A DNA stretch of 64,000 nt from Pseudomonas mosselii (GCF_005796105.1 NZ_VAUO01000003.1:248001-312000); one strand, 5' to 3'; counted from the first letter of the stretch, positions 44,868-53,656 are shown. Notes: generated by a model not told the origin, from the letters alone. Program-made: numbers and translations.

Positions 44868-45000
44868 CGATTCGATTCCACAAATAGCCATAAAGAGCTG
44901 ATTTATTTATAGCGACGCAATGAGGTGCACCCCAAAACCCACCCCGTTCCAGCCCCACGAATTCTCTGCTTTGCGGCAAAAAATCGTCCTTCTGGTCCCC
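44868..45000. repeat. Imperfect ~130-bp direct repeat, copy 2
   Basis: Partner of the repeat at 44028-44160: CCGATTCGATTCCAC, AGCCATAAAGAGCTGATTTA, ATGAGGTGCACC and GTTCCAGCCCCACGAAT in the same order. The two copies bracket the RelBE cassette. This one ends at the 3' end of the histidine kinase gene and probably marks the right edge of the island. Confidence 0.6.
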
Positions 45001-45002
45001 CC

Positions 45003-46184
45003 TCACCCAACACCGCCCCCAGCCCCTAACGGCAAAACAATCACAAACGATGTCCCATTCACCAAATCAGACGCCATGCTGATCCGTCCACAATGCGACT
45101 CGACAATCTGTTTGACGATAAACAACCCCAGTCCCACCGAGCGCAACCCCTCCTGCCGGTCGCTGCCCCGGGTCATCGGTTCGAACAAGGTCGGTAGCAG
45201 CTCTTCGGCAATGGCTGGGCCGTGGTTGTGAACGCTCAGGATCACGCCCTCATCAGCAAACTCGGTTGTCAGCGTTATCGGGTAGCGCAGGTCGCCATAG
45301 GCCGCACTGTTGGCGACCAGGTTGCCGAGCATCTGCTGCAACCTGTCCGGGTCCACGTCGAACATGCCCTGGCCGCGTGACAGGTGGCGGATGCTGGCAT
45401 TGCCGAAGGCGATCCTGAGTTCGCTCACGCATTGGTCCACCGCCTTGAGCAGGTCAACCTGCTGGCGGCGGATGCTGATGCCCTGCCCCAGCTTGACCGA
45501 GGCGAAGTCCAATAGGTCGACGACCATGCGTTGCGCCCGCTCGGCCGAGGTGCTGATGCTGCCCAGCAAACGCCGCGCGCGGCCGCTTTGCACGTCGCGT
45601 CCAAGCAACTCGGTGGCCATCTTGATGGCGGTCATCGGGGTTTTCAGGTCGTGGCTGGCAACCGCGACCATCTGCTCTGCCAGCACCGCTCGTCGCTCGG
45701 CCTCTGCATAGGCCATGGCGAGCTTGTCCTGGGCCTGCTGCAAGGCTTTCTCGGCGCTGATTTTCTGCGCCAGCAGCTCTTCGGCGCGCTGCATGGACTG
45801 CAACACCAACTGCTCGTTGCGGTCGCGCTCCATGGTGCTGAACAGCGCCAGATGATAGCTCACCCCTTCGGCGGTTTCGCGCCGTATGGCGTTGAGCAGC
45901 ATGCCCACCACATGCCCGGCGCGATGGCGCAGGCCGACTTTCACCTCCGAAACCGAGCCCTGCAGGTTCAGCAATGGCCCCCAGTGAGTCAGGTGGAACG
46001 TGCGACCACTCACGGTCAACAGTTGGTCGAAACTGCGCCCCTGCCAATACCCAGGGTCATAGCCCAGCCAGTGGCTGAGCGTCGAGTTGCACCGCAACAA
46101 CGTGCCATCCGCCGCCATGACCACCAGCCCGCAGGGCGCGTGCTCGAAGTACGACTCGCTGAACAGCAGCGTCGGGTCATTCAT
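45003..46184 (-). CDS. PAS-domain sensor histidine kinase
   Basis: A 393-residue soluble kinase without membrane helices. An N-terminal PAS domain ('SYFEHAPCGLVVMAADGTLL', about 10-115) is followed by a coiled coil (125-170), HisKA with His178 in 'ASHDLKTPM', and HATPase with N-box 'MLGNLVANSAAYGD' and G-box 'GLGLFIVKQI'. Its first 8 bp overlap the end of the hydrolase gene. PAS plus RsbQ-like hydrolase is the RsbP-RsbQ logic of Bacillus energy stress sensing, but the output here is a histidine kinase instead of a PP2C phosphatase. No response regulator is adjacent. Confidence 0.88.
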   Translation of the reverse strand: MNDPTLLFSESYFEHAPCGLVVMAADGTLLRCNSTLSHWLGYDPGYWQGRSFDQLLTVSGRTFHLTHWGPLLNLQGSVSEVKVGLRHRAGHVVGMLLNAIRRETAEGVSYHLALFSTMERDRNEQLVLQSMQRAEELLAQKISAEKALQQAQDKLAMAYAEAERRAVLAEQMVAVASHDLKTPMTAIKMATELLGRDVQSGRARRLLGSISTSAERAQRMVVDLLDFASVKLGQGISIRRQQVDLLKAVDQCVSELRIAFGNASIRHLSRGQGMFDVDPDRLQQMLGNLVANSAAYGDLRYPITLTTEFADEGVILSVHNHGPAIAEELLPTLFEPMTRGSDRQEGLRSVGLGLFIVKQIVESHCGRISMASDLVNGTSFVIVLPLGAGGGVG

Positions 46185-46989
46185 GGCCTAGCCCCAGGCT
46201 TGCGAAAAATCCGTCCATGGCGGCGGAACAAGCACTGGGCGCGCTCAATTGTGGGTAATGGCCGATGTTGTCAATCAGCACCAGCCGGCTGTCGGGGATC
46301 ACCTGTTGCAGGTACTCACCCACGGCCACCGGCACCACCGGGTCGGCCGTGCTTTGCAGGATCAGCGTCGGCAGGTGCAGGCCGATGACCTCTTGGCGAT
46401 GATCGGACAGGAAGATGACCCGCGCAAAATGCCGGGCGATCTGCGCATCGGTGCGGCAGAAACTGTTGAGCAGTTCCTCTTGAAGTGCCGGCTGCCCGCT
46501 CGACCCCATTAGCACCGGCGCCATCGTACTGGACCAGCCAAGGTAGTTTTCGTCGATGCTGCTGAGTAGCGTCTGCACCTCTTCGCGCGAAAAGCCCCCG
46601 CTGTAGGTGCTGGAGTCGATGTAGCAAGGCGACCCTCCGATCATCACCAGCCCGGCAATTCGCCCAGGCTGCTGACGTTCAGCCAGCACGCCGATCATGG
46701 CGCTGACCGAGTGGCCGACGATGATGACAGGACCTTGGGCAAACGCGCTGATGATCTCGTTGAGATCTGTCGCGTAGCCCCAGAGCGAAGCGTACTTTTC
46801 CCGATCATAGCCATCGAGATCTGACTGCCCGGCGCCGACCAGGTCATAGGTGATGACGCGCATGCGCGTAGCCCAATGCGCCAGCATGAGCCTCCACATC
46901 GACTGATCGCAGCCAAACCCATGGGACAAGATCAAGGTGGCGCTGCCATCACCGATGATATGTAAGTTATTACGCTTGTGCAGGCTCAT
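46177..46989 (-). CDS. RsbQ-like alpha/beta hydrolase
   Basis: A 270-residue hydrolase strongly resembling RsbQ and the plant KAI2/D14 receptors: 'LSHGFGCDQSMWR', catalytic Ser94 in 'VGHSVSAMIG', Asp216 in 'STADPVVP', His244 in 'NIGHYPQ', with 'GGSPCYIDS' and 'FLSDHR'. It has no signal peptide. The ATG at 46989 has AGGG upstream; longer upstream starts are unsupported. Coupling to the PAS kinase suggests it makes or modifies a small hydrophobic ligand sensed by the PAS domain. Confidence 0.88.
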   Translation of the reverse strand: MSLHKRNNLHIIGDGSATLILSHGFGCDQSMWRLMLAHWATRMRVITYDLVGAGQSDLDGYDREKYASLWGYATDLNEIISAFAQGPVIIVGHSVSAMIGVLAERQQPGRIAGLVMIGGSPCYIDSSTYSGGFSREEVQTLLSSIDENYLGWSSTMAPVLMGSSGQPALQEELLNSFCRTDAQIARHFARVIFLSDHRQEVIGLHLPTLILQSTADPVVPVAVGEYLQQVIPDSRLVLIDNIGHYPQLSAPSACSAAMDGFFASLGLGHE

Positions 46990-47365
46990 GCATACCCTGG
47001 TTAGATTCGGCAATGTGCTGGGAGGTAATGGCCCGTCCATCTTGCCCAGAGAGGATAGTTGGATGTTGGACGCGTGAACGGCAGGCATGACTTGCGCATG
47101 CCGCTGGCACCACGCCCACCGGCATTCGACGTACACTTGGCCACCATACGCGATACGCTCGGACAAAGCCCGCGTTCTGGCACGACACGCCAGTCCAATC
47201 GCGGCCTACGTCGGCAAAGGCTCTGCAACGGGCGAGCAGCAGGTCGCGTGGATGGGCGTGCAGGGATGGGAAATGCGGCCTGAGCAGGCACGCCCAGCCT
47301 TCATGTGGGCGGCCCTGCCATCCGTCGGCCAGATGTGAGAAGCCCGCTTGCGCGGGCTTTGTGCG
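46990..47365. other. Intergenic region between hydrolase and TonB receptor
   Basis: A 376-bp gap with no convincing gene. Its right end holds the hairpin AGCCCGC/GCGGGCT (47341-47358) that ends the receptor transcript. Confidence 0.55.
47341..47358. terminator. Hairpin downstream of the second TonB receptor
   Basis: AGCCCGC TTGC GCGGGCT, a seven-bp stem lying 8 bp beyond the receptor stop. It has a short T-run only on the plus-strand side. Confidence 0.55.
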
Positions 47366-49660
47366 TCAGAACGAGGTGCTCACCGTCAGCGACAGGTTAC
47401 GCGGATCGCCATAAATGGCCCCGGCATAGAACCCGTAACGGGTGTAGTAGTGCTTGTCGAACAGGTTGTTGGCATTGAGGGTGACGGCGGTCTGGTCGGT
47501 TAACTGGTACTTGGCCATGGCGTTCCAGATCGCATACCCCGACCAGTTCACGTCGGTCGCACTGCGGCTGACGCCATTGGTCGGCTGGCCGGCCGGGCTG
47601 GACAGCGCGCGGATATTGGTTTGCGCACTCACGCCAGTGCCCAGGGTCAGGCGCTCCAACGGGCCGGACAGACGATAGGTGGTCGAGGCCTTGAACAGGT
47701 GCGACGGGTCGCTCAGGCCATCGCTGTCGACGCGGCGGAAGTGCAGGTAGGTATAGCCGGCGTACACGTTCCAGTTCGGGGTCAGCGCGCCGGCCACTTC
47801 CAGGTCGATACCGTCGGTTTCCTGGCCGGAGCCTGCGGTGTAGGCCTGCGCACCGGTCGGGGTGGTCAAGGCGCCATCGAGGACAGCTTTGTTTTCCTGC
47901 TTGGTGCGGAAATACGCCGCCGAGGCGTTCAACCGGCCATCGAACCAAGCGCCTTTGATACCGGTTTCGTAGCTCTGCCCACGGATCGGCTCGACCGCGC
48001 TGCCGTTGACCGTCAGTTGGGTCTGCGGGTTGAAGATATCGGTGTAGCTGGCGTACACCGAGTAGGTATCGTTCAGGTCATACACCACGCCCAGGTACGG
48101 CGTGACGATGCCGTTGTTCTGTCGGTTGGTGCGCGCACCGGTGAGCGCCAGGGTGGTCGAGGAATAGTCGGTGACGCGCGCGCCGAGGATGACCGACAGC
48201 GGGTCGGTGATGCTCAAGCGGGTAGCGGCATACATACCCTGCAGGCGCGTGGTGGTCTTGGTGTGACGGCCCGTGCGCGAGGCCAGCAGTTGGTAGTCGT
48301 CGTCGACACCGTTGCCCCAGTCGCTGATGGGCAGGCCGTTGTTGGCGCGGAACTGGCAGCCCGCCAGGTCGTTGCGGGTGATGCCATCGCCCACCATGGT
48401 GCAGTCGTACTCCGGCGACCAAGCCACGGTACGGCTGTCGTTGTAACCGACCATCGCCTGATGGGTGCGGCCAAACAGCTGGAACGGACCGGATAGATCG
48501 ATCTGCGCCGATTGCTGGGTGGTGTCGGTGGAGCTGTGCAGGCCGTTGAGCACCGCGCCGCTGCCGTCCTGGTCCCAGTAGCCGCCGTAGTTGCCGCCAC
48601 CGGCCGAGTTGACCTTGGCCAGGCCGCGGTGGTTGAGCACCTCGCTGGTGCTCTGGGCAACTTTCAGGTCCAGGCTCCAGTCGTTGTCGAAACGGTGCGC
48701 CAGCGAGCCGAAGGCGGTACGGGTGATGTACTCCCCGAAGCTCCAGCTAGGCACCAGGTTGCTGCTGCGCGGCAGGTCGGTCTTGCTGCCGTCGGCGTAC
48801 CAGATCGGGATGTTGGCGCCCCAGCCACCACCGACGATCTTGTTGTACTCGTACTGGTAGCCGGCGCCGAGGGTGGTGGCGTCGTCCAGGTCGAATTCGA
48901 AGTTGGCCAGCGCGGCGCGCGAGCGGTTGGACTGGTTGTCGCGGAAGGAGTTGGCGTCTTCCTGGGTCATCACGAAACGCGAGCGCAGGCGGCCGTCTTC
49001 GGACAGCGGCAGGTTCAGGTCGGCGCCCAGACGGCGTTTGTCCCAGCTGCCGTAAGTGGCGTAGGCACTGCCGCCAAAGGTCTTGGTCGGGGCCTTGCGG
49101 ATCAGGTTGACGGTGGCCGACGGGTCACCGGTGCCGCCGAGCAGGCCGTTGGCACCGCGCACGATGTCGATACGCTCGTACAGGTCCATGTTCAACGCGT
49201 TGCCGCCACCCGCAAAGTCCGAGCCGCCCTGGAACTGCAAGCCGTCGATCTTCCAGTTGCTGATGGAGTAGCCTCGGGCGCGAAAATCGGTACGGCCACC
49301 CACTTCGCTCTTGCTCGCGGTGACGCCCGGCGTGGTCTCTAGCGCCTGCTCGATGTTTTGCACGCCGCGATCGTCCATCTGCTCACGGGTGATGGTGGTG
49401 ACCGATTGCGGGGTTTGTCGCGGCGTCAGCTTCAGGCCCGTGGAACTGCGCGTGCTCTCGACGGTGTAGCCAATCTGGCCGGTCTCGTCGGCCACCGGCA
49501 GTGCGCTGCTGTCGATGTTGGTGGCGTCCAGCTCCAGCACCTGGCCCTCGGCCGCAGCGGTGCCAGACAGCCCGAGGGCAACGAAGAAGGCAAGCGGGGT
49601 GAGGCGGCTGCCGCCTCGAGTGAACAGGGATGTGTCGTTCATGATGCTCTTGCGTACCAT
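47366..49660 (-). CDS. TonB-dependent siderophore-type receptor
   Basis: A 764-residue outer-membrane receptor. A signal peptide ends near 'GTAAAEGQ', and a plug domain starts 'LKLTPRQTPQSVTTITREQM', with 'RARGYSISNWKIDGLQFQGG' as in FoxA/FptA/FpvA-type siderophore receptors. The barrel ends in Phe ('SLTVSTSF'). Unlike the receptor at 8396-11233 it has no STN domain, so no sigma-factor signalling is expected. The start may be 49660 or, with a better-spaced purine stretch, 49642. It is divergent from a two-component pair that might control it. The siderophore is unknown. Confidence 0.88.
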   Translation of the reverse strand: MVRKSIMNDTSLFTRGGSRLTPLAFFVALGLSGTAAAEGQVLELDATNIDSSALPVADETGQIGYTVESTRSSTGLKLTPRQTPQSVTTITREQMDDRGVQNIEQALETTPGVTASKSEVGGRTDFRARGYSISNWKIDGLQFQGGSDFAGGGNALNMDLYERIDIVRGANGLLGGTGDPSATVNLIRKAPTKTFGGSAYATYGSWDKRRLGADLNLPLSEDGRLRSRFVMTQEDANSFRDNQSNRSRAALANFEFDLDDATTLGAGYQYEYNKIVGGGWGANIPIWYADGSKTDLPRSSNLVPSWSFGEYITRTAFGSLAHRFDNDWSLDLKVAQSTSEVLNHRGLAKVNSAGGGNYGGYWDQDGSGAVLNGLHSSTDTTQQSAQIDLSGPFQLFGRTHQAMVGYNDSRTVAWSPEYDCTMVGDGITRNDLAGCQFRANNGLPISDWGNGVDDDYQLLASRTGRHTKTTTRLQGMYAATRLSITDPLSVILGARVTDYSSTTLALTGARTNRQNNGIVTPYLGVVYDLNDTYSVYASYTDIFNPQTQLTVNGSAVEPIRGQSYETGIKGAWFDGRLNASAAYFRTKQENKAVLDGALTTPTGAQAYTAGSGQETDGIDLEVAGALTPNWNVYAGYTYLHFRRVDSDGLSDPSHLFKASTTYRLSGPLERLTLGTGVSAQTNIRALSSPAGQPTNGVSRSATDVNWSGYAIWNAMAKYQLTDQTAVTLNANNLFDKHYYTRYGFYAGAIYGDPRNLSLTVSTSF

Positions 49661-49760
49661 TTGGGAAGGCTTCGTATTCGCAGATGATTTTTTGTTACGA
49701 TTCTAGGCATCCGCCTTTTACGCTCCATGCCCGGCATGTACGGGTATGTAATGGGATGTA

Positions 49761-50519
49761 ATGAGCGCCGAGGTTTCTTCTCTACAGGTACAGCCACAGA
49801 TGAGCATGACCCTGCTGGTCGTCGATGATGACGACGAGATCCGCGAACTTCTCTGCGATTACCTCACCGACGCCGGCTACCAGGCCCTGGCAGCCGCCGA
49901 CGGTGAGCAGATGCACGCGCAACTGGCGCGCCACAAGGTCGACCTGGTGGTACTCGACCTGATGCTGCCGGGCGAGGACGGCCTCAGCCTGTGCCGGCAG
50001 TTGCAGGCCCAGCCGGGGCTGGCGGTGATCATGCTGTCGGCCAAGGGCAGCGCCCTGGACCGCATCATCGGCCTGGAGGTAGGCGCCGACGATTACCTGG
50101 CCAAGCCCTTCGAGCCACGTGAGCTGGTGGCGCGGATCAAGGCGGTGTTGCGCCGCCCGCAGCGTCTTGAGCCCAGCCCCGAGCAAAACGACGGTGAGCC
50201 ACAGTGCTTCGCCGGTTTTCGTCTGGACCCGGTCACGCGCCTGCTGACCCACCCCGACGGCCAGGCGCTGACCCTGCCGCGCTCTGATTACCGGGTGTTG
50301 CGTGAACTGCTCGAAGCCAACAACCGCGTGGTCTCGCGTGATCACCTCACGCGTTGCGCGTTTGGCCGTGACCACCTGCCCGACGACCGTTCCGTGGACA
50401 TGTGCATCAGCCGCCTGCGCCAGCAACTGCGCCGTGCGCCCGGAGCAACCGCGCAGATCCTCACCATTCGCAACGAAGGCTACCTGCTGAGCCTGAGCCG
50501 CGACGCGTCGGACGCCTGA
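49761..50519 (+). CDS. OmpR-family response regulator
   Basis: A 252-residue regulator. The receiver domain has acidic pocket 'VVDDDDE', phospho-acceptor Asp66 in 'VVLDLMLPGEDG' and Lys115 in 'DYLAKPFEP'. A winged-helix OmpR/PhoB DNA-binding domain forms the C-terminal half ('DDRSVDMCISRLRQQL'). The ATG at 49761 gives 13 extra residues before the receiver; ATG at 49800 is an alternative. The kinase gene follows after one base. Confidence 0.92.
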   Translation: MSAEVSSLQVQPQMSMTLLVVDDDDEIRELLCDYLTDAGYQALAAADGEQMHAQLARHKVDLVVLDLMLPGEDGLSLCRQLQAQPGLAVIMLSAKGSALDRIIGLEVGADDYLAKPFEPRELVARIKAVLRRPQRLEPSPEQNDGEPQCFAGFRLDPVTRLLTHPDGQALTLPRSDYRVLRELLEANNRVVSRDHLTRCAFGRDHLPDDRSVDMCISRLRQQLRRAPGATAQILTIRNEGYLLSLSRDASDA

Positions 50520-50520
50520 G

Positions 50521-51903
50521 GTGCGCTTGCTCCGCCGGCTGTGGCCGCGCACCTTGTTCGGCCAACTGCTGCTGATCATGATCAGCGGCACGTTGCTGAT
50601 CCAACTGCTGTCCAGCAGCATCTGGTTCGATGTGCGCTTTGCCCAAGTGCTGGAGGCGCCGGTGCGCCTGATCGCCGTGCGCAGCGCCCCGCTGATCGCC
50701 CAAGCCCAGTGCCATGCCGGAACGCTGCCGGTGCCTCGGTATTACCACCTGCGCTGCGCGCAAAGCCTGCCGGCAGCGCAAGCCGACGACCGTCGCGCTC
50801 GCCGCCGTGTCGAGCTGTTGCTACAGCAGGCCCTGGCCTATGAGCTGGGTCGCGATTCCCAGGTGCGGTTGCTGAAGGTGCAACTGACCAACGAGTTGGG
50901 CCAGCCGATCGTCTGGCGCAGCCTGTTCGGCCTGCGTACCGCCCAGGCGCATATCGAGTTCGCCGTGCCGTTGGCCGACGGCCACTGGCTGACCATCGAC
51001 GGCCAGGAGTTGCAAGGCTGGAGTGGCGAGTCGGCCTGGGTGCTGATCAGCGACTACCTGCTGCGGGTCTATGCGCTGCGTATCGTCGCCGTGCTGCTGG
51101 TGTGCCTGGTGGCCGTGCGCCTGTGCCTGCGCCCGGTACGTCGCCTGGCCGAAGCGGCGCGGGGCCTGGGCCGCAACCTGGAGCAGGCGCCGTTGCCACT
51201 GGATGGCCCGGAGGAGGTGCGCCAGGCCGCGCAGGCGTTCAACGCCATGCAGCAGCGACTGATCGCCATGGTCAGCGACAAGGCCTATTTCCTTGCGGCC
51301 GTGTCTCACGATTTGCGTACCCCGCTGACGCGCATGCGCCTGCGCCTGGAGCGGCTGGAAGATGGCGAGCACAAGGAGCGCCTGCGTCAGAACATCGCGC
51401 AAATGGACGGCATGATCGGCCAGGTGCTCGACTACCTGCGCGCTGGCGAACAGCGCAACCTGCAAACAGTGGACCTCGACCGCCTGGTAACGCGCCTGTG
51501 CGCGGATCTGGCCAGCGCCGAGGAACCGCTGCCGGTGCACGGCCAAGGCGGTAAGGTGCAGGTCGACGCCTTGCTGCTGCAACGTTGCCTGCAAAACCTG
51601 CTGACCAACGCACTGCGCTATGCCCGCGATGTTTCAGTCACGCTGGACGTCGCGGTTTCTGAGGTGTACATCCAAGTAGACGATCGCGGTCCCGGCATCG
51701 CGCCGACCTTGATGGCCACCGTTACCGACCCGTTCGTACGCGGCGAGGGCTCGCGCAACCAGGCATCCGGGGGTTACGGCCTGGGCTTGAGCATCGCCCA
51801 GCGCATTGCGGCCAGCCATGGTGGGGAGTTGGTGCTGAACAATCGTGAAGGTGGCGGATTACGGGCCAGTGTACGGCTGCCCAAAGGCGGCCCAGCCGCT
51901 TGA
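50521..51903 (+). CDS. EnvZ-like sensor histidine kinase
   Basis: A 460-residue membrane kinase. There are two transmembrane helices (about 13-32 and 186-203) with a periplasmic loop between, then HAMP, HisKA with His263 in 'VSHDLRTPLTRM', and HATPase ('LLTNALRYA', 'DRGPGIAP', 'GYGLGLSIAQRIA'). The GTG start lies one base after the regulator stop. The signal is unknown. The divergent TonB receptor at 47366-49660 is the nearest possible target. Confidence 0.92.
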   Translation: MRLLRRLWPRTLFGQLLLIMISGTLLIQLLSSSIWFDVRFAQVLEAPVRLIAVRSAPLIAQAQCHAGTLPVPRYYHLRCAQSLPAAQADDRRARRRVELLLQQALAYELGRDSQVRLLKVQLTNELGQPIVWRSLFGLRTAQAHIEFAVPLADGHWLTIDGQELQGWSGESAWVLISDYLLRVYALRIVAVLLVCLVAVRLCLRPVRRLAEAARGLGRNLEQAPLPLDGPEEVRQAAQAFNAMQQRLIAMVSDKAYFLAAVSHDLRTPLTRMRLRLERLEDGEHKERLRQNIAQMDGMIGQVLDYLRAGEQRNLQTVDLDRLVTRLCADLASAEEPLPVHGQGGKVQVDALLLQRCLQNLLTNALRYARDVSVTLDVAVSEVYIQVDDRGPGIAPTLMATVTDPFVRGEGSRNQASGGYGLGLSIAQRIAASHGGELVLNNREGGGLRASVRLPKGGPAA

Positions 51904-52043
51904 TACCCGCAGGACTGCGCCAAATCCCGAGTTCACCGACGCCTCCGTGTAGGCGCGGCCTTGTGCCGCGAACACCGGCAAAGCCGGTGCCATCTATCAC
52001 ATCGCCTGACTAACGGTGACCCGGCACTCCGCTAACCCCTCTC

Positions 52044-52258
52044 TCATAGAACTACACATAACTTGTTGATTTAGCAGGGACCTGTGGGAGCGGGCTTGCC
52101 CGCGAACACCGGCGAAGCCGGTGCCATACACCGGGTCACCTTCTTCGCGGGCAAGTCGGGGCGCCGAACCGCCGCTCCCACAGAGTACGCTGCGCGCTTG
52201 CGAAATCAGTTCTCTGCGCGACAGCGCAGCCCTAAAGGGCTGGGTGATCTCCTACAGG
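52044..52258. repeat. Left copy of a ~215-bp inverted repeat
   Basis: It reads TCATAGAACTACACATAACT through a REP core (ACACCGGCGAAGCCGGTG), then TTGCGAAATCAGTTCTCTGC, to CCTACAGG. The reverse complement of this order is found at 57578-57791. The two copies enclose the small-protein pair and the membrane-protein array. Confidence 0.75.
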
Positions 52259-52424
52259 AGCCTGCGATCGAGTGGTGGTTCTGTACGACATTTCCGAATC
52301 TGCAACCAAATACTTCAGCGTGGAGCAGCTTCGGACCTATCCTACGCCGGTCCCAGAAGCTTCAGCGTTGCCGGCCAATCTCACCGGGAATACTGTCCTC
52401 AGGTCGCCTAAAACGCGGCCGGGT

Positions 52425-52535
52425 GTGAGAACCCGAGGACAAAGTTTGTTGCTTTCATGGCAGCCACGATGCGGGCAGACCTCGGTCTGGCCGGGTTCCT
52501 TTGTCCCTCGGTTTCTCACCCCGCTCGTGGCCGCC
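52425..52535 (+). ncRNA. Candidate structured leader with interleaved long stems
   Basis: Arm A (GTGAGAACCCGAGGACAAAG, 52425-52444) pairs with A' (52499-52519). Arm B (GGCAGCCACGATGCGGG, 52459-52475) pairs with B' (52520-52535). The order A-B-A'-B' is an H-type pseudoknot if both form. A small stem CAGAC/GTCTG at 52476-52489 sits between. It ends 60 bp before the first of two small genes. This is inferred from sequence complementarity only. Confidence 0.45.
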
Positions 52536-52595
52536 ACCCAATCCGGTGAGAAAGATCAGGTGGTGGTCTGTTCAAACGGACAGAGGACCATCACG

Positions 52596-52871
52596 ATGAA
52601 AAAACAAGTACCTGATCCACCCCGCAACAAGCCGCCCATCTCCCCCTTCTTCACCGTCCGCACCGACATGTACCCTCCCGACGCCCTGATACACATCACC
52701 GAGCTATTACGCGGCGTCTCGCAAGTCATCGACGAACACTGCCGCAACCACACCGACCAACCCGGCATGAGCATGCTGGCCAACGCCGCCCACGCCACCG
52801 ACATCGCCCGCGCGCTGAGCGAGCATGTACTGGGCACCCTGGACATGGCCAAACTCAGAGGCGAGGCATGA
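52596..52871 (+). CDS. Small protein, DUF6124-like
   Basis: A 91-residue protein starting 'MKKQVPDPPRNKPPISPFFT', with 'ALIHITELLRGVSQVIDEHC' (helix) and an Ala-rich second helix. This layout matches a Pseudomonas-specific family of unknown function. AGAGGA lies ten bases upstream of the ATG. It ends one base before the second small gene's start, suggesting co-translation. No catalytic motif is visible. Confidence 0.65.
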   Translation: MKKQVPDPPRNKPPISPFFTVRTDMYPPDALIHITELLRGVSQVIDEHCRNHTDQPGMSMLANAAHATDIARALSEHVLGTLDMAKLRGEA

Positions 52872-52872
52872 C

Positions 52873-53145
52873 ATGGAAAACACCACGCCAAGCGCCGTGA
52901 CTGCCGGGGTCGAAACCCTGCTCGACGCCGGCAGCCCATCGATGCCGCTACTGCGGGTCATGCCGGGTATTCCCATCGAAGATGCCTACGAGCAGGTGTC
53001 GATACTGCTGGGCTACATCAAGCACCTGATCCGCGAAGGCGATGCGCAGGATGACCACAAGCTGCTGGGCGCCGCCGACTACCTGAGCACCCTGGCCAAG
53101 GCGCTGATGAACGATATCGAAATAGCCCGCAACCGGCGGTATTGA
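52873..53145 (+). CDS. Small protein, DUF3077-like
   Basis: A 90-residue acidic helical protein ('LLRVMPGIPIEDAYEQVSIL', 'LLGAADYLSTLAKALMNDIE') of the DUF3077 type often paired with the preceding family in Pseudomonas. Its ATG follows the previous stop by one base. Function unknown. The gene converges on the membrane-protein gene ending at 53189. Confidence 0.65.
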   Translation: MENTTPSAVTAGVETLLDAGSPSMPLLRVMPGIPIEDAYEQVSILLGYIKHLIREGDAQDDHKLLGAADYLSTLAKALMNDIEIARNRRY

Positions 53146-53155
53146 GCGCTCCCTC

Positions 53156-53181
53156 ATCGCGGGGCCGGCTAGCCCCGCGAT
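53156..53181. terminator. Hairpin between converging genes
   Basis: ATCGCGGGGC (53156-53165) and GCCCCGCGAT (53172-53181) form a perfect ten-bp stem with a six-base loop, between the stops of the two converging genes. There is no T-run. Confidence 0.5.
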
Positions 53182-53188
53182 CAGGCCC

Positions 53189-53656
53189 TCAGCCCCTGCG
53201 CCGACGAATCACCTTCGGACGTCGCGCCAGCGCTGCTCGATCGGCTTTGCGTTGTTGCCGATACTCGAAAAGCTTCACGCGCATCTCTCGGTATCGGGCG
53301 CTGTTGAGCACAAGAAGCCCGAGTAATCCCGTGAACAGGATGCTTGTGTAGACGAACCAATGCGGCCGGTAGGTATATGTGGGCAACACGATGAAAATGC
53401 TCGCGACATAAAACACCGCGACCAGCCAGGCCCCCCAATGACGACCTCTCACCACAGCGGCATGCGCGGTCACCAAAATGATCACCAGCGTAAAGAGGCT
53501 GAACGGATACACCGCATCCCGCGAGCACGCCTTGCAATAGGTGCCCCATACCAGAGAAAAGGTCGCAGCTGAGGCGTAGACAGATAGGAAGTAAGCAGCC
53601 ATGAATCGTGAGAAGTAGCGCTGCATGAAATGTTGAAACTCGGGGCTTCGATTCAC
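53189..53656 (-). CDS. Small four-helix membrane protein, array member 1
   Basis: A 155-residue protein with four predicted membrane helices (about 17-37, 47-67, 75-92, 99-117) and a very basic C-terminus ('KVIRRRRG'). It shares the array signature: 'FMQRYFSRFMAAYF' at the start, 'HAAVVRGRHWGAW' in the middle, and 'LLVLNSARYREMR' with 'EYRQQR' after the last helix. It is most similar to member 4 (55640-56104). GTG start with AGGAAG seven bases upstream. The last gene of the first toxin-like unit. I infer an immunity role. Confidence 0.75.
   Translation of the reverse strand: MNRSPEFQHFMQRYFSRFMAAYFLSVYASAATFSLVWGTYCKACSRDAVYPFSLFTLVIILVTAHAAVVRGRHWGAWLVAVFYVASIFIVLPTYTYRPHWFVYTSILFTGLLGLLVLNSARYREMRVKLFEYRQQRKADRAALARRPKVIRRRRG

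Larger units (their letters stand above)
51904..52595. other. Repeat-rich region before the small-protein pair
   Basis: A 692-bp stretch: a single REP unit (about 51946-51995), the left ~215-bp inverted repeat (52044-52258), about 160 bp of unremarkable sequence, and the possible pseudoknot (52425-52535). Confidence 0.6.

Noticed and set aside
47087..47338. 83-codon plus-strand frame between the hydrolase and TonB receptor
   Set aside because: Residue mix looks random and no ribosome-binding site is present.
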